In this document: positions 1 to 9,160 of the stretch, piece by piece
Numbering within the stretch: position 1 is the stretch's first letter
Layout: every line of letters starts with the position of its first letter
Assembly (NCBI GenBank): GCA_937950105.1
Contig: CALFEM010000612.1
Span: 1 to 10,162 of the forward strand
From: an uncultured Alphaproteobacteria bacterium
GTDB lineage: Bacteria > Pseudomonadota > Alphaproteobacteria > Rhizobiales > Hyphomicrobiaceae
Length of the DNA: 10,162 nucleotides
Reading direction: 5' to 3'
The notes under the pieces: generated by a model
Databases searched by the model: none
What the model was told of the DNA's origin: nothing
Seen by the model: only the letters and a program-made list of their open reading frames with translations
Position numbers and translations under genes: made by a program

Positions 1-4
1 TATT

Positions 5-820
<816 letters not shown>

Positions 821-884
821 ATGAGGTCACTCCCGCTAACGTCCGATGTTTCGCCCTGTGAACAGGCTGCTGTATCAGGAAAAA

Positions 885-2237
885 TCAGGCGGCTCTTTTG
901 GGCGTCCATCCCGAAGGCAACCAGATTTGGTGAAAGGCGACGCGATCCCGCGCCCGCGGTGCCGCCAGTGTGTTGCCTAGCACGAGAAGCGCCAGGGCGA
1001 TGCCGAGGGTGGCGACCAGCCAAAGGTGCCAGAGGTTCCAGGTGGCACTGAACATGGTTATGGCCGCGCCGGCCGTGGCGATCGCGTACGGCTGCGCACC
1101 TGTTTGCATTGTCGGGATGAGGCGCAAGGTCGATAGCCCGGCCGCCGTGAACAGCAGGCAACCCAACGCTCCGAGCTCGAACCAGACTTGCAGGAAGTAG
1201 TTGTGCGCGTGATTGTTGACCGTCGGTTCCTGCCAGTGATCCTTCACCTTGGGCACGGTTTCGTGGCGAAGACGCCAGTACTTCGTCGAGTTGGCACCGA
1301 TGCCGACGATCGGTGCTTTCAGCACCTGCTCGGCGGTGTGCTTCCAGATCACGATGCGGGCCTGCAGTGTCGGCGGTACCCATGAGGCGTGGTGAAGTCT
1401 GAGGCCCGTATGCGCATACGTCGCAATCGGAATCACGGCGACAGCGGCGATCGTGAAACCGGCCATCAGCAAGCCAACGGCCGCGCGCGGGTAGGCTCTC
1501 GAAAGAACGAACAGTGCCGTGCCGACCAAGATGGCGATGCTCGAGGTCGCATGGACGGATAGAAGCGTGGCGGCGACGGTCAGAAGCACGGCTGCGAGGG
1601 CCAGGCCTTTCCAGAGCAGACTGCGCTCGACTAGCGAGATCAAAAGTAACATCGGCCAGAACAGCAGGTTCACTCCGGCAATATTCCAGTTCCAGAACTC
1701 GAGTGCGATCGAGACGATCGCCCCCCGACTTCGTTGAACCCATGTTGCGCCGCCGTGTCCCGAGACATCGAGATGCTCGAGGAACCAGCCGACCAACACG
1801 CTGCCGTTGGCCATGTCGATAAGAACGATTGCCAGGCTGACGACGAAGCCGATCGCGGTCCACCCGCCGATCAGAATCGCGGTGCCCTCGCTCAGGCGTG
1901 CCCACAGTGCAACGAGGACACTTGCGCCGATGATGACCAGGATCAGGTTCAAGCCCGCCTCGGCCGATGCGCGGGCCGAAAGGGACCAGACGCCGCTGCT
2001 CAGCGCGAGCAGTGCGAACATGATCCAGAGAGCCACGGGATACTGCGCCACACCGATGGAGCGAAGTGTGAAGGACGGTCGCGCACCTGTGGCGTGCGAA
2101 TGCAGCACGGTAGCGCTCGTGAGCAGCAGTCCCGTAAGGATCGCAGCCTTCGCGCCGACGACTACACTGTCGACGACGAACAGGGTGAGCAGTGCCAACC
2201 CCCGGTCGCGCCAAGTGATGCAACTCTGGTCGCTCAT
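885..2237 (-). CDS. O-antigen ligase / Wzy-type polymerase-like membrane protein
   Basis: A 450-residue polytopic inner-membrane protein with about ten or more hydrophobic segments (for example around residues 12–45, 65–85, 95–112, 119–142, 186–245, 251–272, 358–370, 383–400 and 404–424). It belongs to the O-antigen ligase / Wzy_C superfamily. A periplasmic-type loop at roughly 273–345 carries the usual landmarks: an Arg-x-x-x-Trp pair at 294/298, then PIVGIGAN (309–316), and the signature HNYFLQVWFELGALG starting at 345 with conserved His345, Asn346, Glu354 and Gly356. Members join or polymerise undecaprenyl-linked glycans, onto lipid A core (WaaL) or into chains (Wzy). Sequence alone does not separate these roles, so no symbol is given. 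ATG 2237 starts just before the first membrane segment; only a weak purine stretch precedes it. It lies 82 bases after the glycosyltransferase gene in the same direction, suggesting the two act on the same glycan. Confidence 0.88.
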   Translation of the reverse strand: MSDQSCITWRDRGLALLTLFVVDSVVVGAKAAILTGLLLTSATVLHSHATGARPSFTLRSIGVAQYPVALWIMFALLALSSGVWSLSARASAEAGLNLILVIIGASVLVALWARLSEGTAILIGGWTAIGFVVSLAIVLIDMANGSVLVGWFLEHLDVSGHGGATWVQRSRGAIVSIALEFWNWNIAGVNLLFWPMLLLISLVERSLLWKGLALAAVLLTVAATLLSVHATSSIAILVGTALFVLSRAYPRAAVGLLMAGFTIAAVAVIPIATYAHTGLRLHHASWVPPTLQARIVIWKHTAEQVLKAPIVGIGANSTKYWRLRHETVPKVKDHWQEPTVNNHAHNYFLQVWFELGALGCLLFTAAGLSTLRLIPTMQTGAQPYAIATAGAAITMFSATWNLWHLWLVATLGIALALLVLGNTLAAPRARDRVAFHQIWLPSGWTPKRAA

Positions 2238-2319
2238 AGTTTCCCGCTACTCCGTCGAGCGCATACCAGCTCTCCAACACGTGCTGCAACTCGGGAACAG
2301 CAGTTGGCTGGCGAAATCA

Positions 2320-3210
2320 CTATTGGCTCTCCAGCGCTTCCACAGAGGCTGGACAGGGCCCCACCCGTCCTCGGACGCCGTCCCGTACAGCCACAGGTAC
2401 GACGCGCCGCCACTGACCTGGTGCACGCAGCGCGAGATAGACGATCTGAGCTGCCAGGCGCGTCCACTCGCGTACCCTGAAGCGCCGTGAGACGTGCGGC
2501 AATCCGAGTGTGAAAATTTTGTTCCGGAAGTAGTAGTAATTTCGCACCGGCGACTGAAGCAGAAGCTGCGAGCGTTCGCCAGCGTCGTGTTTGCGCTCGT
2601 TGCCCCACCTGTGCGTCAGTGCGACCTCCGGAACGTCCACCGTGACGTAGCCTTTGCTCCAAGCGCGCTGACACCATTCCACATCGATGCCATCGACAAA
2701 GAAGTCGTCGCGGAACGGTCCGATGGCCCTCCAGCATTCGATTGAGAGGAGCGACCCGGATGTCGCCACGAACTCGACGGTGTCGTACGGCAGATCGTGA
2801 CCTCGTTGCGTCGGATAGGCCCGGATAGTCAAATGCCCGGACTCCGGAGCGATCAGCCGCGGTCCTGCAACAGCGAGACGCCGGCCAATTTTCAGCGCCG
2901 AAACCGCACGAGCCAGCCGCTCCGGATAGTGCGGATCAGGTGTGCTGTCCTGATCAAACAGGAGGAGTTGATCCGCACCGGCAATCGCGGCAGCCCCGAC
3001 GATGGCGTTCAAGGCGGCGCCTTGCCCCACGTTGGTTGCCGACCGCATGATTACGGCAGCGTCCAGATGCGCCAGTTGCGCCTCGATTTGCGGAGCTATC
3101 GCTCCATTCACGAACACGTAGACGCGGCGACCGCCGCGGCTCAACGCTTCCAGGAGCTGGCCGGTTAGGGCTGGGTCGGGGCGGAATAGGACCGTTGCCG
3201 CCGGGATCAT
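2320..3210 (-). CDS. Family 2 glycosyltransferase, rhamnosyltransferase-like
   Basis: GT-A fold glycosyltransferase, 296 residues from ATG 3210. The fold begins at once with IPAATVLFRPD, followed by the nucleotide-sugar region ending in LLLFDQDSTP (DQD at about 86–88, the metal-binding motif in the form usual for rhamnosyltransferase-type GT2 proteins). NVGQGAALN (60–68), ATSGSLLS (149–156), the acceptor-site DGIDVEWCQR (173–182) and RNYYYFRN (223–230) also match that group. It probably adds a deoxyhexose such as rhamnose to a lipid-linked surface glycan at the cytoplasmic face; the donor is inferred, not shown. An in-frame GTG at 3267 would add 19 residues and overlap the end of cysNC by 20 bases. 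I prefer ATG 3210 because the conserved fold starts at residue 2, but neither start has a strong ribosome binding site. It follows cysNC closely, so co-transcription is likely. Confidence 0.88.
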   Translation of the reverse strand: MIPAATVLFRPDPALTGQLLEALSRGGRRVYVFVNGAIAPQIEAQLAHLDAAVIMRSATNVGQGAALNAIVGAAAIAGADQLLLFDQDSTPDPHYPERLARAVSALKIGRRLAVAGPRLIAPESGHLTIRAYPTQRGHDLPYDTVEFVATSGSLLSIECWRAIGPFRDDFFVDGIDVEWCQRAWSKGYVTVDVPEVALTHRWGNERKHDAGERSQLLLQSPVRNYYYFRNKIFTLGLPHVSRRFRVREWTRLAAQIVYLALRAPGQWRRVVPVAVRDGVRGRVGPCPASVEALESQ

Positions 3211-3247
3211 CTGGCACTGGACCTGGCGTAGCGCCGTGAGCGCAGGG

Positions 3248-5149
3248 TCATATGCGGCCCCGCTCACGGAGATGTTCGATGATCTGGTCGACGAGGACCT
3301 CGGGCGGTGTGTTGTCGGTGTGCAGCACCAGCTCCGCGTTCTCGGGCGCTTCGTAGGGACTGTCGATGCCGGTGAAGTTCTTGATCTTGCCGGCGTCGGC
3401 CTTGGCGTAGAGACCCTTGGGATCGCGCTTGCGGCATTCCTCGATCGAGGTGTCGACGTAGATCTCGACGAACTCGCCCTCGCCGAGCAGTTCGCGCACC
3501 ATGCGCCGCTCGGCGCGGAACGGCGAAATGAACGAGCACAGCACGATCAGACCGGCATCGGTGAACAGCTTGGCGACCTCGCCGATGCGACGGATATTCT
3601 CGACGCGGTCGGTGTCGGTGAAGCCGAGATCGCGATTGAGGCCGTGGCGGATATTGTCGCCGTCGAGCACGTAGGTGTGGTTGGCGTTGTCGTGCAGGCG
3701 CTTCTCGAGATGCTTGGCGATGGTCGACTTGCCGGAGCCCGACAGGCCCGTGAACCAGATCACGGTCGGCTTCTGGTGCTTGGCGGCCGAGCGCGCCGCC
3801 TTGTCGACCATCATCTGTTCGACGTGGATGTTGGTGGCGCGGCGCAGGCCGAACGTCACCATGCCGGCGGCGACAGTCTCATTTGTCAGGCGGTCGACGA
3901 GGATGAACGAGCCGGTGTCGCGGTTCTCGGCGTAGGCATCGAACGCGACCGGAACGGCAGTCGCGATGTTGCAGACGCCGATCTCGTTCAGCTCCAGATT
4001 GCGGGCGGCGAGATGCTGCAGCGTGTTGACGTCGATCTTGTACTTGATCGCGGTGACGCTCGCAGGGGTCCATCGGGTGCCGATGCGCATCATGTAGGAT
4101 CGCTGCGGCAGCAGGTGCTCGGTGCTCATCCACAGCACGTGCGCGGCGAACTGGTCGGAGACCTCCGGGCGTGCCTGCACGTGGGCGAGAACGTCGCCGC
4201 GGGCGATGTCGAGTTCGTCGGCGAGGACCAGCGTCACGGCGTCGGCCCGCGTCGCCTCGTCGAGATCGCCGTCGGCGGTCACGATGCGCGCTACCGTCGA
4301 GGTGCGGCCCGAGACAGCCGAGACGATCGCGTCACCGACACGTACGCGGCCCGAGGCGGGCGTGCCCGCAAAGCCACGGAAATCGAGGTTGGGTCGGCTG
4401 ACGCGCTGCACGGCGAAGCGGAACGGCGCCTCGTCGGGTGCAGCTGCGGCGTCGACGTCCTCGAGATACTCGATCAGCGCCGGTCCCGCGTACCACGCCA
4501 TGTTGGTGGAGCGTGCGCCGACGTTGTCGCCGAAGCGCGCCGAGACCGGGATGGGTGTCACCGTCTGGAAACCGAGTGGCGCCGCGAACGCCTCGAAGTC
4601 GGCGACGATCTGGTCGAACACCGCCTGATCGTAGCCGACCAGGTCGATCTTGTTGACCGCGAGCACGATGTGGCGCAGGCCGAGCAGGCTGCAGATAAAG
4701 GCGTGCCGCTTGGTCTGCACCAGCACGCCCTTTCGCGCATCGATGAGGATGACCGCGAGCTCGGAGTTCGAGGCACCGGTCGCCATGTTGCGCGTGTACT
4801 GCTCGTGGCCGGGCGTGTCGGCGACGATGAACGAGCGGCGCGGCGTCGTGAAATAGCGATAGGCGACGTCGATGGTGATGCCCTGTTCGCGCTCCATCTC
4901 GAGACCGTCGACGAGCAACGCGAAGTCGATGTCGCCCTGCAGGGTGCCGTGGGTCTTCGAATCACGCTCGAGCGCGCTCATCTGGTCGTCGAGAATCTGC
5001 TTGGCATCGTAGAGCATGCGGCCGATCAGCGTCGACTTGCCGTCGTCCACGGAGCCGCAGGTGAGAAAGCGCAACAGGCCCTTCTGCGCCGGCATGGCGT
5101 GGGCGCCGGGCGCGGCGGGCATGGGAGCGGATCGCGACGCTTGCGCCAT
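3248..5149 (-). CDS. cysNC: Bifunctional sulfate adenylyltransferase subunit 1 / adenylylsulfate kinase
   Basis: A 633-residue fusion. The N-terminal part is the CysN GTPase of ATP sulfurylase: P-loop GSVDDGKS (32–39), [15 protein letters not shown] (86–100), [12 protein letters not shown] (111–122) and NKID (166–169), followed by beta-barrel domains to about residue 440. GTP hydrolysis drives CysD-catalysed formation of APS from sulfate and ATP. The C-terminal part (about 460–633) is APS kinase (CysC), making PAPS: P-loop GLSGSGKS (468–475), [25 protein letters not shown] and [11 protein letters not shown]. Both nucleotide sites look intact. The same architecture is called NodQ in rhizobia, where PAPS feeds sulfation of Nod factors or polysaccharides, so nodQ-type use is possible. 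ATG 5149 shares one base with the cysD stop (TGATG), implying translational coupling, with GAGGGG about 8 bases upstream. The downstream glycosyltransferase starts at or just after its end. Confidence 0.97.
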   Translation of the reverse strand: MAQASRSAPMPAAPGAHAMPAQKGLLRFLTCGSVDDGKSTLIGRMLYDAKQILDDQMSALERDSKTHGTLQGDIDFALLVDGLEMEREQGITIDVAYRYFTTPRRSFIVADTPGHEQYTRNMATGASNSELAVILIDARKGVLVQTKRHAFICSLLGLRHIVLAVNKIDLVGYDQAVFDQIVADFEAFAAPLGFQTVTPIPVSARFGDNVGARSTNMAWYAGPALIEYLEDVDAAAAPDEAPFRFAVQRVSRPNLDFRGFAGTPASGRVRVGDAIVSAVSGRTSTVARIVTADGDLDEATRADAVTLVLADELDIARGDVLAHVQARPEVSDQFAAHVLWMSTEHLLPQRSYMMRIGTRWTPASVTAIKYKIDVNTLQHLAARNLELNEIGVCNIATAVPVAFDAYAENRDTGSFILVDRLTNETVAAGMVTFGLRRATNIHVEQMMVDKAARSAAKHQKPTVIWFTGLSGSGKSTIAKHLEKRLHDNANHTYVLDGDNIRHGLNRDLGFTDTDRVENIRRIGEVAKLFTDAGLIVLCSFISPFRAERRMVRELLGEGEFVEIYVDTSIEECRKRDPKGLYAKADAGKIKNFTGIDSPYEAPENAELVLHTDNTPPEVLVDQIIEHLRERGRI

Positions 5150-6045
5150 CAGAAATACCCCTCGCGCTTCTTCTTCTCCATCGACGCGGCGTCATCCGTA
5201 TCGATCAGGCGGCCCTGGCGCTCGGATGTGCGCGCCTGCAGCATCTCGTCGATGATGTCGTCGAGCGTCGTCGAGGTCGACTCGATGGCGCCGGTCAGCG
5301 GATAGCAACCGAGCGTACGGAAGCGCACGAGCTTCTGCTGCACCGTTTCGCCCGGCTGCAGATCGAGCCGATGGTCGTCGACCATGATGAGAGTGCCGCC
5401 GCGCTCGACGACAGGGCGATGTGCGGCGAAGTACAACGGCACAACGGGAATGTTCTCCTGGCGAATGTATTGCCAGACGTCGATCTCGGTCCAGTTAGAG
5501 AGCGGGAACACGCGGATCGATTCACCGGAACGAATGCGCGTATTGTAGAGGTGCCAGAGTTCGGGGCGCTGATTCCTCGGCTCCCACACATGATTGGCCG
5601 AGCGGAACGAGAACACGCGCTCCTTCGCCCGGCTCTTTTCCTCGTCGCGCCGCGCGCCACCGAAAGCCGCGTCGAAGCCGTAGAGGTCGAGCGCCTGCTT
5701 CAGGCCCTCGGTCTTCATCACCTGCGTATGCAGGGCAGAGCCGGAGCGGATCGGGTCGATCCCCTTGGCGGCACCGTCCGGATTGACATGCACGATGAGG
5801 TCGAGCCCGAGCCGCTTCACGGTCTCGTCGCGGAACTCGATCATCTCGCGGAACTTCCACGTCGTATCGACGTGCATCAGCGGGAACGGCGGCTTGCCCG
5901 GATAGAAGGCCTTCATGGCGAGGTGAAGCATGACGCTCGAATCCTTGCCGATCGAATACAGCATCACCGGCTTGCGGAATTCGGCCGCCACTTCGCGCAT
6001 GATGCCGATGGCTTCGGCCTCGAGATATTTGAGATGCGATGTCAT
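5149..6045 (-). CDS. cysD: Sulfate adenylyltransferase subunit 2
   Basis: The 298-residue catalytic subunit of heterodimeric ATP sulfurylase, an adenine-nucleotide alpha-hydrolase / PP-loop fold enzyme that forms APS and pyrophosphate from sulfate and ATP with CysN. The PP-loop SIGKDSS is at residues 31–37. [35 protein letters not shown] and the C-terminal EKKKREGYF are characteristic of the family, and the length is typical. ATG 6045 is the family start, with a short GAGG just upstream. The stop overlaps the cysNC start by one base. It is the first gene of the minus-strand cluster, so the promoter should lie in the 710-base gap to its right; the IS elements there read in the opposite direction. 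NodP of rhizobia is the same protein family, and the sequence alone does not tell assimilation from a nod-type role. Confidence 0.97.
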   Translation of the reverse strand: MTSHLKYLEAEAIGIMREVAAEFRKPVMLYSIGKDSSVMLHLAMKAFYPGKPPFPLMHVDTTWKFREMIEFRDETVKRLGLDLIVHVNPDGAAKGIDPIRSGSALHTQVMKTEGLKQALDLYGFDAAFGGARRDEEKSRAKERVFSFRSANHVWEPRNQRPELWHLYNTRIRSGESIRVFPLSNWTEIDVWQYIRQENIPVVPLYFAAHRPVVERGGTLIMVDDHRLDLQPGETVQQKLVRFRTLGCYPLTGAIESTSTTLDDIIDEMLQARTSERQGRLIDTDDAASMEKKKREGYF

Positions 6046-6067
6046 CCGCCTCGTCCACCCGTCGTGT

Positions 6068-6094
6068 GCCGCCGCGCTGGAACCCGGCGGCGGC
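6068..6094 (-). promoter_or_regulatory. GC-rich hairpin in the cysD leader
   Basis: An 8-base perfect inverted repeat, GCCGCCGC at 6068–6075 against GCGGCGGC at 6087–6094, with an 11-base loop. It lies 22–49 bases upstream of the cysD start codon, just before the ribosome binding site, so it would form in the leader RNA. No run of T follows, so it is not an intrinsic terminator. It could affect translation or RNA stability, or be a chance product of GC-rich sequence. Confidence 0.3.
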
Positions 6095-6202
6095 CCGTGG
6101 CTCCATCGTGCGGTCGTTCCAGCTTATGGGGCCGGGAGTCAAGGCGGGGCCGGAGAGCCATGTGGATGCCGCGCCGGATTTGCTGCACCGCGGCGCAAGG
6201 GC

Positions 6203-6218
6203 CACAGTCGGTACTGTG
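6203..6218. promoter_or_regulatory. Perfect dyad, possible operator upstream of cysD
   Basis: CACAGT and ACTGTG form 6-base inverted arms around a CGGT spacer. The site is 158–173 bases upstream of the cysD start. Its size would suit a dimeric regulator, but I recognise no known consensus and a dyad of this size can occur by chance. Confidence 0.2.
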
Positions 6219-6755
6219 AGCAGTTGGTTCCAGCCGTGGCGGACAGCCCGAGATATTGGCAGCTCGCCGACGGCGTCAGCGAGGAAGAGGTCCGAGCGGC
6301 CACCGGCATCAGGATCTCGGGCAACTTCCACCAGTCGCTCGAAACCGGGTGCAAGGCGAGTGCACCACCCGGGAACAAGCTGTAGCCGTTCATCAAGCGA
6401 ATCACTCCCAACATCAGCAAGACGTCTGGCGTCCCACGCTCATGGCTATGCGTGCATGGCGACAGGCGGTGTCGCGTGTTCTGAACGAATATTTTGCGGG
6501 GAGAGGCGCCCGTGTCGCCGGATATATCCTCGTAACGCGCGACAACGGCGATGTAATTCGGGTTGCGTTGTTGCTGCTACGGGCGACGCAAACACGTCGA
6601 TAACACGCAAAGTAACAGGTGCCGGGCACGCACGCTGAGCTAGCCAAACACATTTGGAATGAGGAGCCGAGCAGATGCAAATCAGTTCCACGCCACGGCG
6701 AATTCAGGTCAGCCGTGTCTCAAGTAGGTTCTCTTCTAAGCGGGCTTCACCCTGG

Positions 6756-6785
6756 TGGCCTGCCCGCGGTTTCACGGACACCCAG
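6756..6785 (+). repeat. Probable left terminal inverted repeat of the IS3-family element
   Basis: The sequence starting TGGCCTGCCCGCGGTTTCAC has the form usual for the ends of IS3-subgroup elements and lies about 60 bases upstream of orfA, the normal distance. The matching right repeat is outside the window, so the call rests on family likeness and position only. Confidence 0.5.
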
Positions 6786-6817
6786 TTTAGGTGCGATAGT
6801 GAAGCCGGAGGTGGCGT

Positions 6818-7108
6818 ATGGAGAGGCGGAGTTTCAGTCGAGAGTTCAAGGTCGAGGCGGTTCGGCTCGTGCGCGAGCGTAATGTCTCGGTGGCGCAGGC
6901 GTCGCGTGATCTCGACGTGCACGAGAACCTGCTGAGGAAGTGGGTGAAGCAGCTGGCTGACGACCCGCTGGAAGCGTTCCCGGGGCACGGCAGGATGAAG
7001 GCGGCCGAGGCCGAGATCGCGCAATTGAAGCGTGAGGTGCAGAAGCTGAAGGCCGAGCGCGACATCCTAAAAAAAGCCGCGGCCTACTTCGCCAAGGATC
7101 AGACGTGA
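6818..7108 (+). CDS. IS3-family transposase OrfA (DNA-binding helix-turn-helix protein)
   Basis: A 96-residue protein of normal OrfA size. The N-terminal part (about residues 5–48) is the HTH_Tnp_1 type helix-turn-helix, with REFKVEAVRLVRERN and ENLLRKWVKQL. A leucine-zipper-like coiled coil follows (about 63–90, AEIAQLKREVQKLKAERD). OrfA binds the element ends and, fused to OrfB by frameshifting, forms the active transposase OrfAB. The start ATG 6818 has a strong GGAGG six bases upstream. The stop at 7106–7108 overlaps the orfB ATG by one base. The gene is intact, but its partner orfB is destroyed, so it could at most act in trans or as a repressor of related copies. Confidence 0.93.
   Translation: MERRSFSREFKVEAVRLVRERNVSVAQASRDLDVHENLLRKWVKQLADDPLEAFPGHGRMKAAEAEIAQLKREVQKLKAERDILKKAAAYFAKDQT
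7069..7076 (+). promoter_or_regulatory. A7G slippery site for -1 programmed frameshifting (OrfAB)
   Basis: Seven A followed by G, read in orfA as CTA AAA AAA GCC. A -1 slip puts ribosomes into the orfB frame, which is open from here through its ATG at 7108. This is the usual position and form of the IS3-family frameshift signal. I did not model a downstream stimulatory structure. Confidence 0.7.
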
Positions 7109-7698
7109 TGTTCGCGTTTGTGGCGAAGCGCCGGGGGATATGGTCGCTCAAGACGATCTGCGAGGCGCTCGGTGTCTCGCGTTCCGGCTTCTACAGCTGG
7201 CTGTCGCGACCGCCGAGCGATCGGGCGCGGCGTCACGAAGCGATGCTGATTGCAATCCGCGACAGCTTTCGCGGCAGTGACCGAACCTATGGCGCACGGC
7301 GCGTCTGGCACGATCTGCTGGAAGCCGGCATCGCCTGCGGTCTGCATGCGGTCGAGCGGCTGATGCGTCGCAACGCCTTGCGCGCCAGGCCGAGACGACG
7401 CCGATTGCCCGCCGACGCTGGTGAGCGGCCGCTCACCGAACTGGCGGCCAACGTGCTCGACCGGCAGTTCGATGCGCCGGCGCCGAACCGAAAGTGGGTG
7501 GCCGACTTCACCTACATCTGGACGGCGGAAGGCTGGCTCTACGTCGCGGTGGTGCTCGACCTCTTCTCGCGCAGGATCGTCGGTTGGTCTATGAGTGCGA
7601 CGATGACGGCCGAACTCGTCACCAATGCGCTCATGATGGCCATGTGGCGCCGGGGGCGGCCGCGCGAGCTGCTGCATCACTCCGATCGCGGCAGCCAA
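7108..7698 (+). pseudogene. IS3-family transposase OrfB, 5' fragment
   Basis: First 197 codons of OrfB, the catalytic half of the IS3 transposase. The N-terminal HTH_21-like region (LGVSRSGFYSWLSR, DRTYGARRVWHDLLEAG) is followed by the rve integrase core. The first catalytic Asp is in WVADFTY (residue 133) and the second in HHSDRGSQ (residue 193). After Gln197 the frame enters the IS30-family element and ends in foreign codons at 7830. The ATG at 7108 overlaps the orfA stop; the main product in this family would come from frameshifting at the A7 run. The third catalytic residue lies beyond the insertion, so this piece alone cannot transpose. Confidence 0.92.
7696..7698 (+). repeat. Target-site duplication, left copy (CAA)
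   Basis: CAA, the Gln codon of orfB, directly before the IS30-family left end. The same triplet follows the right end at 9158–9160. Taking out 7699–9160 restores a continuous orfB frame, which supports a 3-base duplication. Confidence 0.75.
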
Positions 7699-7723
7699 GA
7701 CAGACTCAACTGGTCGTCGCAAC
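7699..7723 (+). repeat. IS30-family left terminal inverted repeat
   Basis: Its inner part, GGTCGTCGCAAC (7712–7723), is identical to the reverse complement of 9133–9144. Five of the outer 13 positions differ. Matching stops sharply on the inner side after 7723. Confidence 0.85.
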
Positions 7724-7734
7724 ACTCTGCGGTT

Positions 7735-7739
7735 GGAGG
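7735..7739 (+). promoter_or_regulatory. Ribosome binding site that fixes the IS30 transposase start
   Basis: GGAGG five bases before ATG 7745. A TTG at 7733 in the same frame would overlap this site, so ATG 7745 is the more likely start. Confidence 0.7.
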
Positions 7740-7744
7740 TTGCG

Positions 7745-9117
7745 ATGAAAGTTCGGAAGCGGCGATCAGCACGGTCAGGACGCGCACCATTGCCATCACC
7801 TGGACGGCCACCTGTTGCGGGACGCGATGATCAGAGAAGATTTTGGCGGGCGATTGCTGAGGGGCTGAGCAGCGAAGATGCTGCGCTCCAAGCTGGCGTG
7901 TCGCAGCCTGTAGGGACCAGATGGTTCCGAAAGGCAGGCGGCATGCCACCAACGATGTTCAGCTCCTCGGCAAAACCGCTCTCCAGGCGGTATCTGTCAT
8001 TGGCCGAGCGTGGGGAAATCGCGCTTCTCAAGGTGCAGGGTCGTTCCATCAGAGAGATCGGTCGCCGCCTCAGTCGATCCGCTTCGACAATTTCGCGCGA
8101 GTTGCGACGCAACGCCGCCACCCGGAGCGGCGGGTTGGAGTATCGGGCCACGACCGCGCAGTGGCACGCTGAACGATCGGCTCGCCGGCCGAAACCCACC
8201 AAGCTTGCGCTCACCCCGGCGCTGCGCACTTATGTGGAGGAGAGACTTGCCGGCGTCGTTGTAGCCCCGAGCGGTGCGCCCGTTCCTGGTCCTAACGTTC
8301 CGTGGAAGGGACGGCGACATGGCCCGCGAAAGGATAGGCGATGGGCCAGGGCATGGAGCCCGGAACAGATTGCCCGGCGCCTGGAGCTCGACTTTCCGGA
8401 CGACATGACCATGCGCATCAGTCACGAAGCCATCTACCAGGCACTCTTCGTTCAGGGCCGCGGCGCGCTACGCCGCGAGCTGACCGCGTGCTTGCGAACA
8501 GGACGCGTGTTGCGAGTGCCGAGGGCGCGCGTTCGCCGGCGTGGCAGAGGCTATATTTCACCGGAGATCATGATCAGCCAGCGCCCAGCGGATGTTGCCG
8601 ATCGAGCGGTGCCGGGGCATTGGGAGGGAGACCTCATCCTTGGTCTTGGCAGCTCGGCAATCGGCACGCTGGTGGAGCGCTCGACGCGGTTCACGCTGCT
8701 GCTGTATCTCCCCGGCTCGCGGACTATGGCAAAGCGCCACGCATGAAAAACGGACCGGCGCTCGCTGGCCACGGAGCTGAGGCCGTGCGCGACGCGATTG
8801 CCCGCAGCATCATCACGTTGCCAACGGAGCTGCGTCGTTCGCTGACCTGGGATCAGGGCGCCGAAATGGCCCAGCACGATCGCCTTCGGATCGAGGCTGG
8901 TGTCCAAGTCTACTTCTGTGATCCGCAAAGCCCATGGCAGCGCGGGACGAATGAGAACACCAACGGGCTGCTGCGTCAGTACTTTCCGAAAGGCACCGAC
9001 CTGAGCGTTCACAGCGCCGAGGCAATCGCTGCCGTGGCAGCCGTCCTCAATGCACGACCGAGAAAGACACTTGGCTGGAAAACGCCGGCAGAGAAGCTTG
9101 ACGAGCTGCTGCCATGA
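7745..9117 (+). pseudogene. IS30-family transposase, frameshifted in the DDE domain
   Basis: DDE transposase of IS30 type. The N-terminal part holds a basic stretch and an HTH_38-type DNA-binding motif (YLSLAERGEIALLKVQG, IGRRLSRSASTISRELRR). The catalytic domain has Asp in HWEGDLI (residue 296, codon 8630), Asp in LTWDQGAEM (codon 8851) and Glu in GTNENTNGLLRQYFP (codon 8953). The last two are separated by 33 residues, the IS30 spacing. The reading frame from 7745 runs into foreign codons after LLLYLP and ends at 8746. The true continuation LADYGKAPRMKNGPAL resumes at 8716 in another frame and ends at 9117. Adding one C to the CCCC run at 8710–8713 would restore the frame. IS30 transposases are not known for programmed frameshifting, so decay or a homopolymer error is more likely. 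Confidence 0.9.
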
Positions 9118-9132
9118 GTGAAAACGATCTTC

Positions 9133-9157
9133 GTTGCGACGACCGTTTGAATCCGCC
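9133..9157 (-). repeat. IS30-family right terminal inverted repeat
   Basis: Reverse complement of the left repeat at 7699–7723 with 20 of 25 matches and an identical 12-base inner block. It lies 15 bases after the transposase stop. Confidence 0.85.
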
Positions 9158-9160
9158 CAA
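9158..9160 (+). repeat. Target-site duplication, right copy (CAA)
   Basis: CAA directly after the IS30-family right end, matching 7696–7698. It is the first codon of the resumed orfB frame. Confidence 0.75.

Larger units (their letters stand above)
6046..6755. other. 710-base gap between cysD and the IS nest; leader region, no supported gene
   Basis: Several overlapping open frames exist on both strands here, but none has a convincing ribosome binding site, a recognisable domain or a believable family start. Some are just extensions of shadow frames of cysD. The stretch nearest cysD must hold the cluster's promoter and 5' leader. A TTGACT (minus strand, 6142–6137) could be a -35 box, but the matching -10 position is poor, so no promoter is called. 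From about 6385 to 6755 the sequence looks less GC-rich than the genes, as expected for non-coding or decayed DNA. It may include gene remnants that I cannot identify. Confidence 0.5.
7699..9157 (+). mobile_element. IS30-family insertion sequence within IS3 orfB
   Basis: A 1,459-base element bounded by imperfect 25-base inverted repeats (20 of 25 positions match) and flanked by CAA. It encodes one transposase of the IS30 type reading in the same direction as the IS3 genes. The 3-base duplication fits IS30-family behaviour (2–3 bases). The transposase frame is broken near 8710–8715, so this copy is probably inactive unless the break is a sequence error. Its insertion separates the second and third catalytic residues of the IS3 transposase. 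Confidence 0.9.

Noticed and set aside
855..866. CCTGT-GA-ACAGG palindrome between the ligase gene and cysQ as a terminator
   Set aside because: The stem is only 5 bases with a 2-base loop and no T run, so it is not a credible terminator.
3236..5305. A 689-codon open frame on the plus strand opposite cysNC
   Set aside because: It is the antisense of a well-identified gene; its long openness follows from the high-GC codon bias. No domain is recognisable and composition is skewed to R, D, E, V and A.
6137..6142. TTGACT on the minus strand as a -35 box for cysD
   Set aside because: The sequence at the proper -10 distance (GAACGA) is a poor match, so no promoter can be supported.
5371..6219. 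Open plus-strand frame opposite cysD extending into the gap
   Set aside because: Mostly a shadow of cysD. The part beyond 6045 has no recognisable domain or ribosome binding site.
5522..6331. Minus-strand frame whose first part contains DLFLADAVGELP, faintly like the ADTxGEL motif of Kdo transferases
   Set aside because: The likeness is one short motif, the flanking residues do not fit that family, and the frame continues as a shadow of cysD. Kept only as an untested remnant idea.
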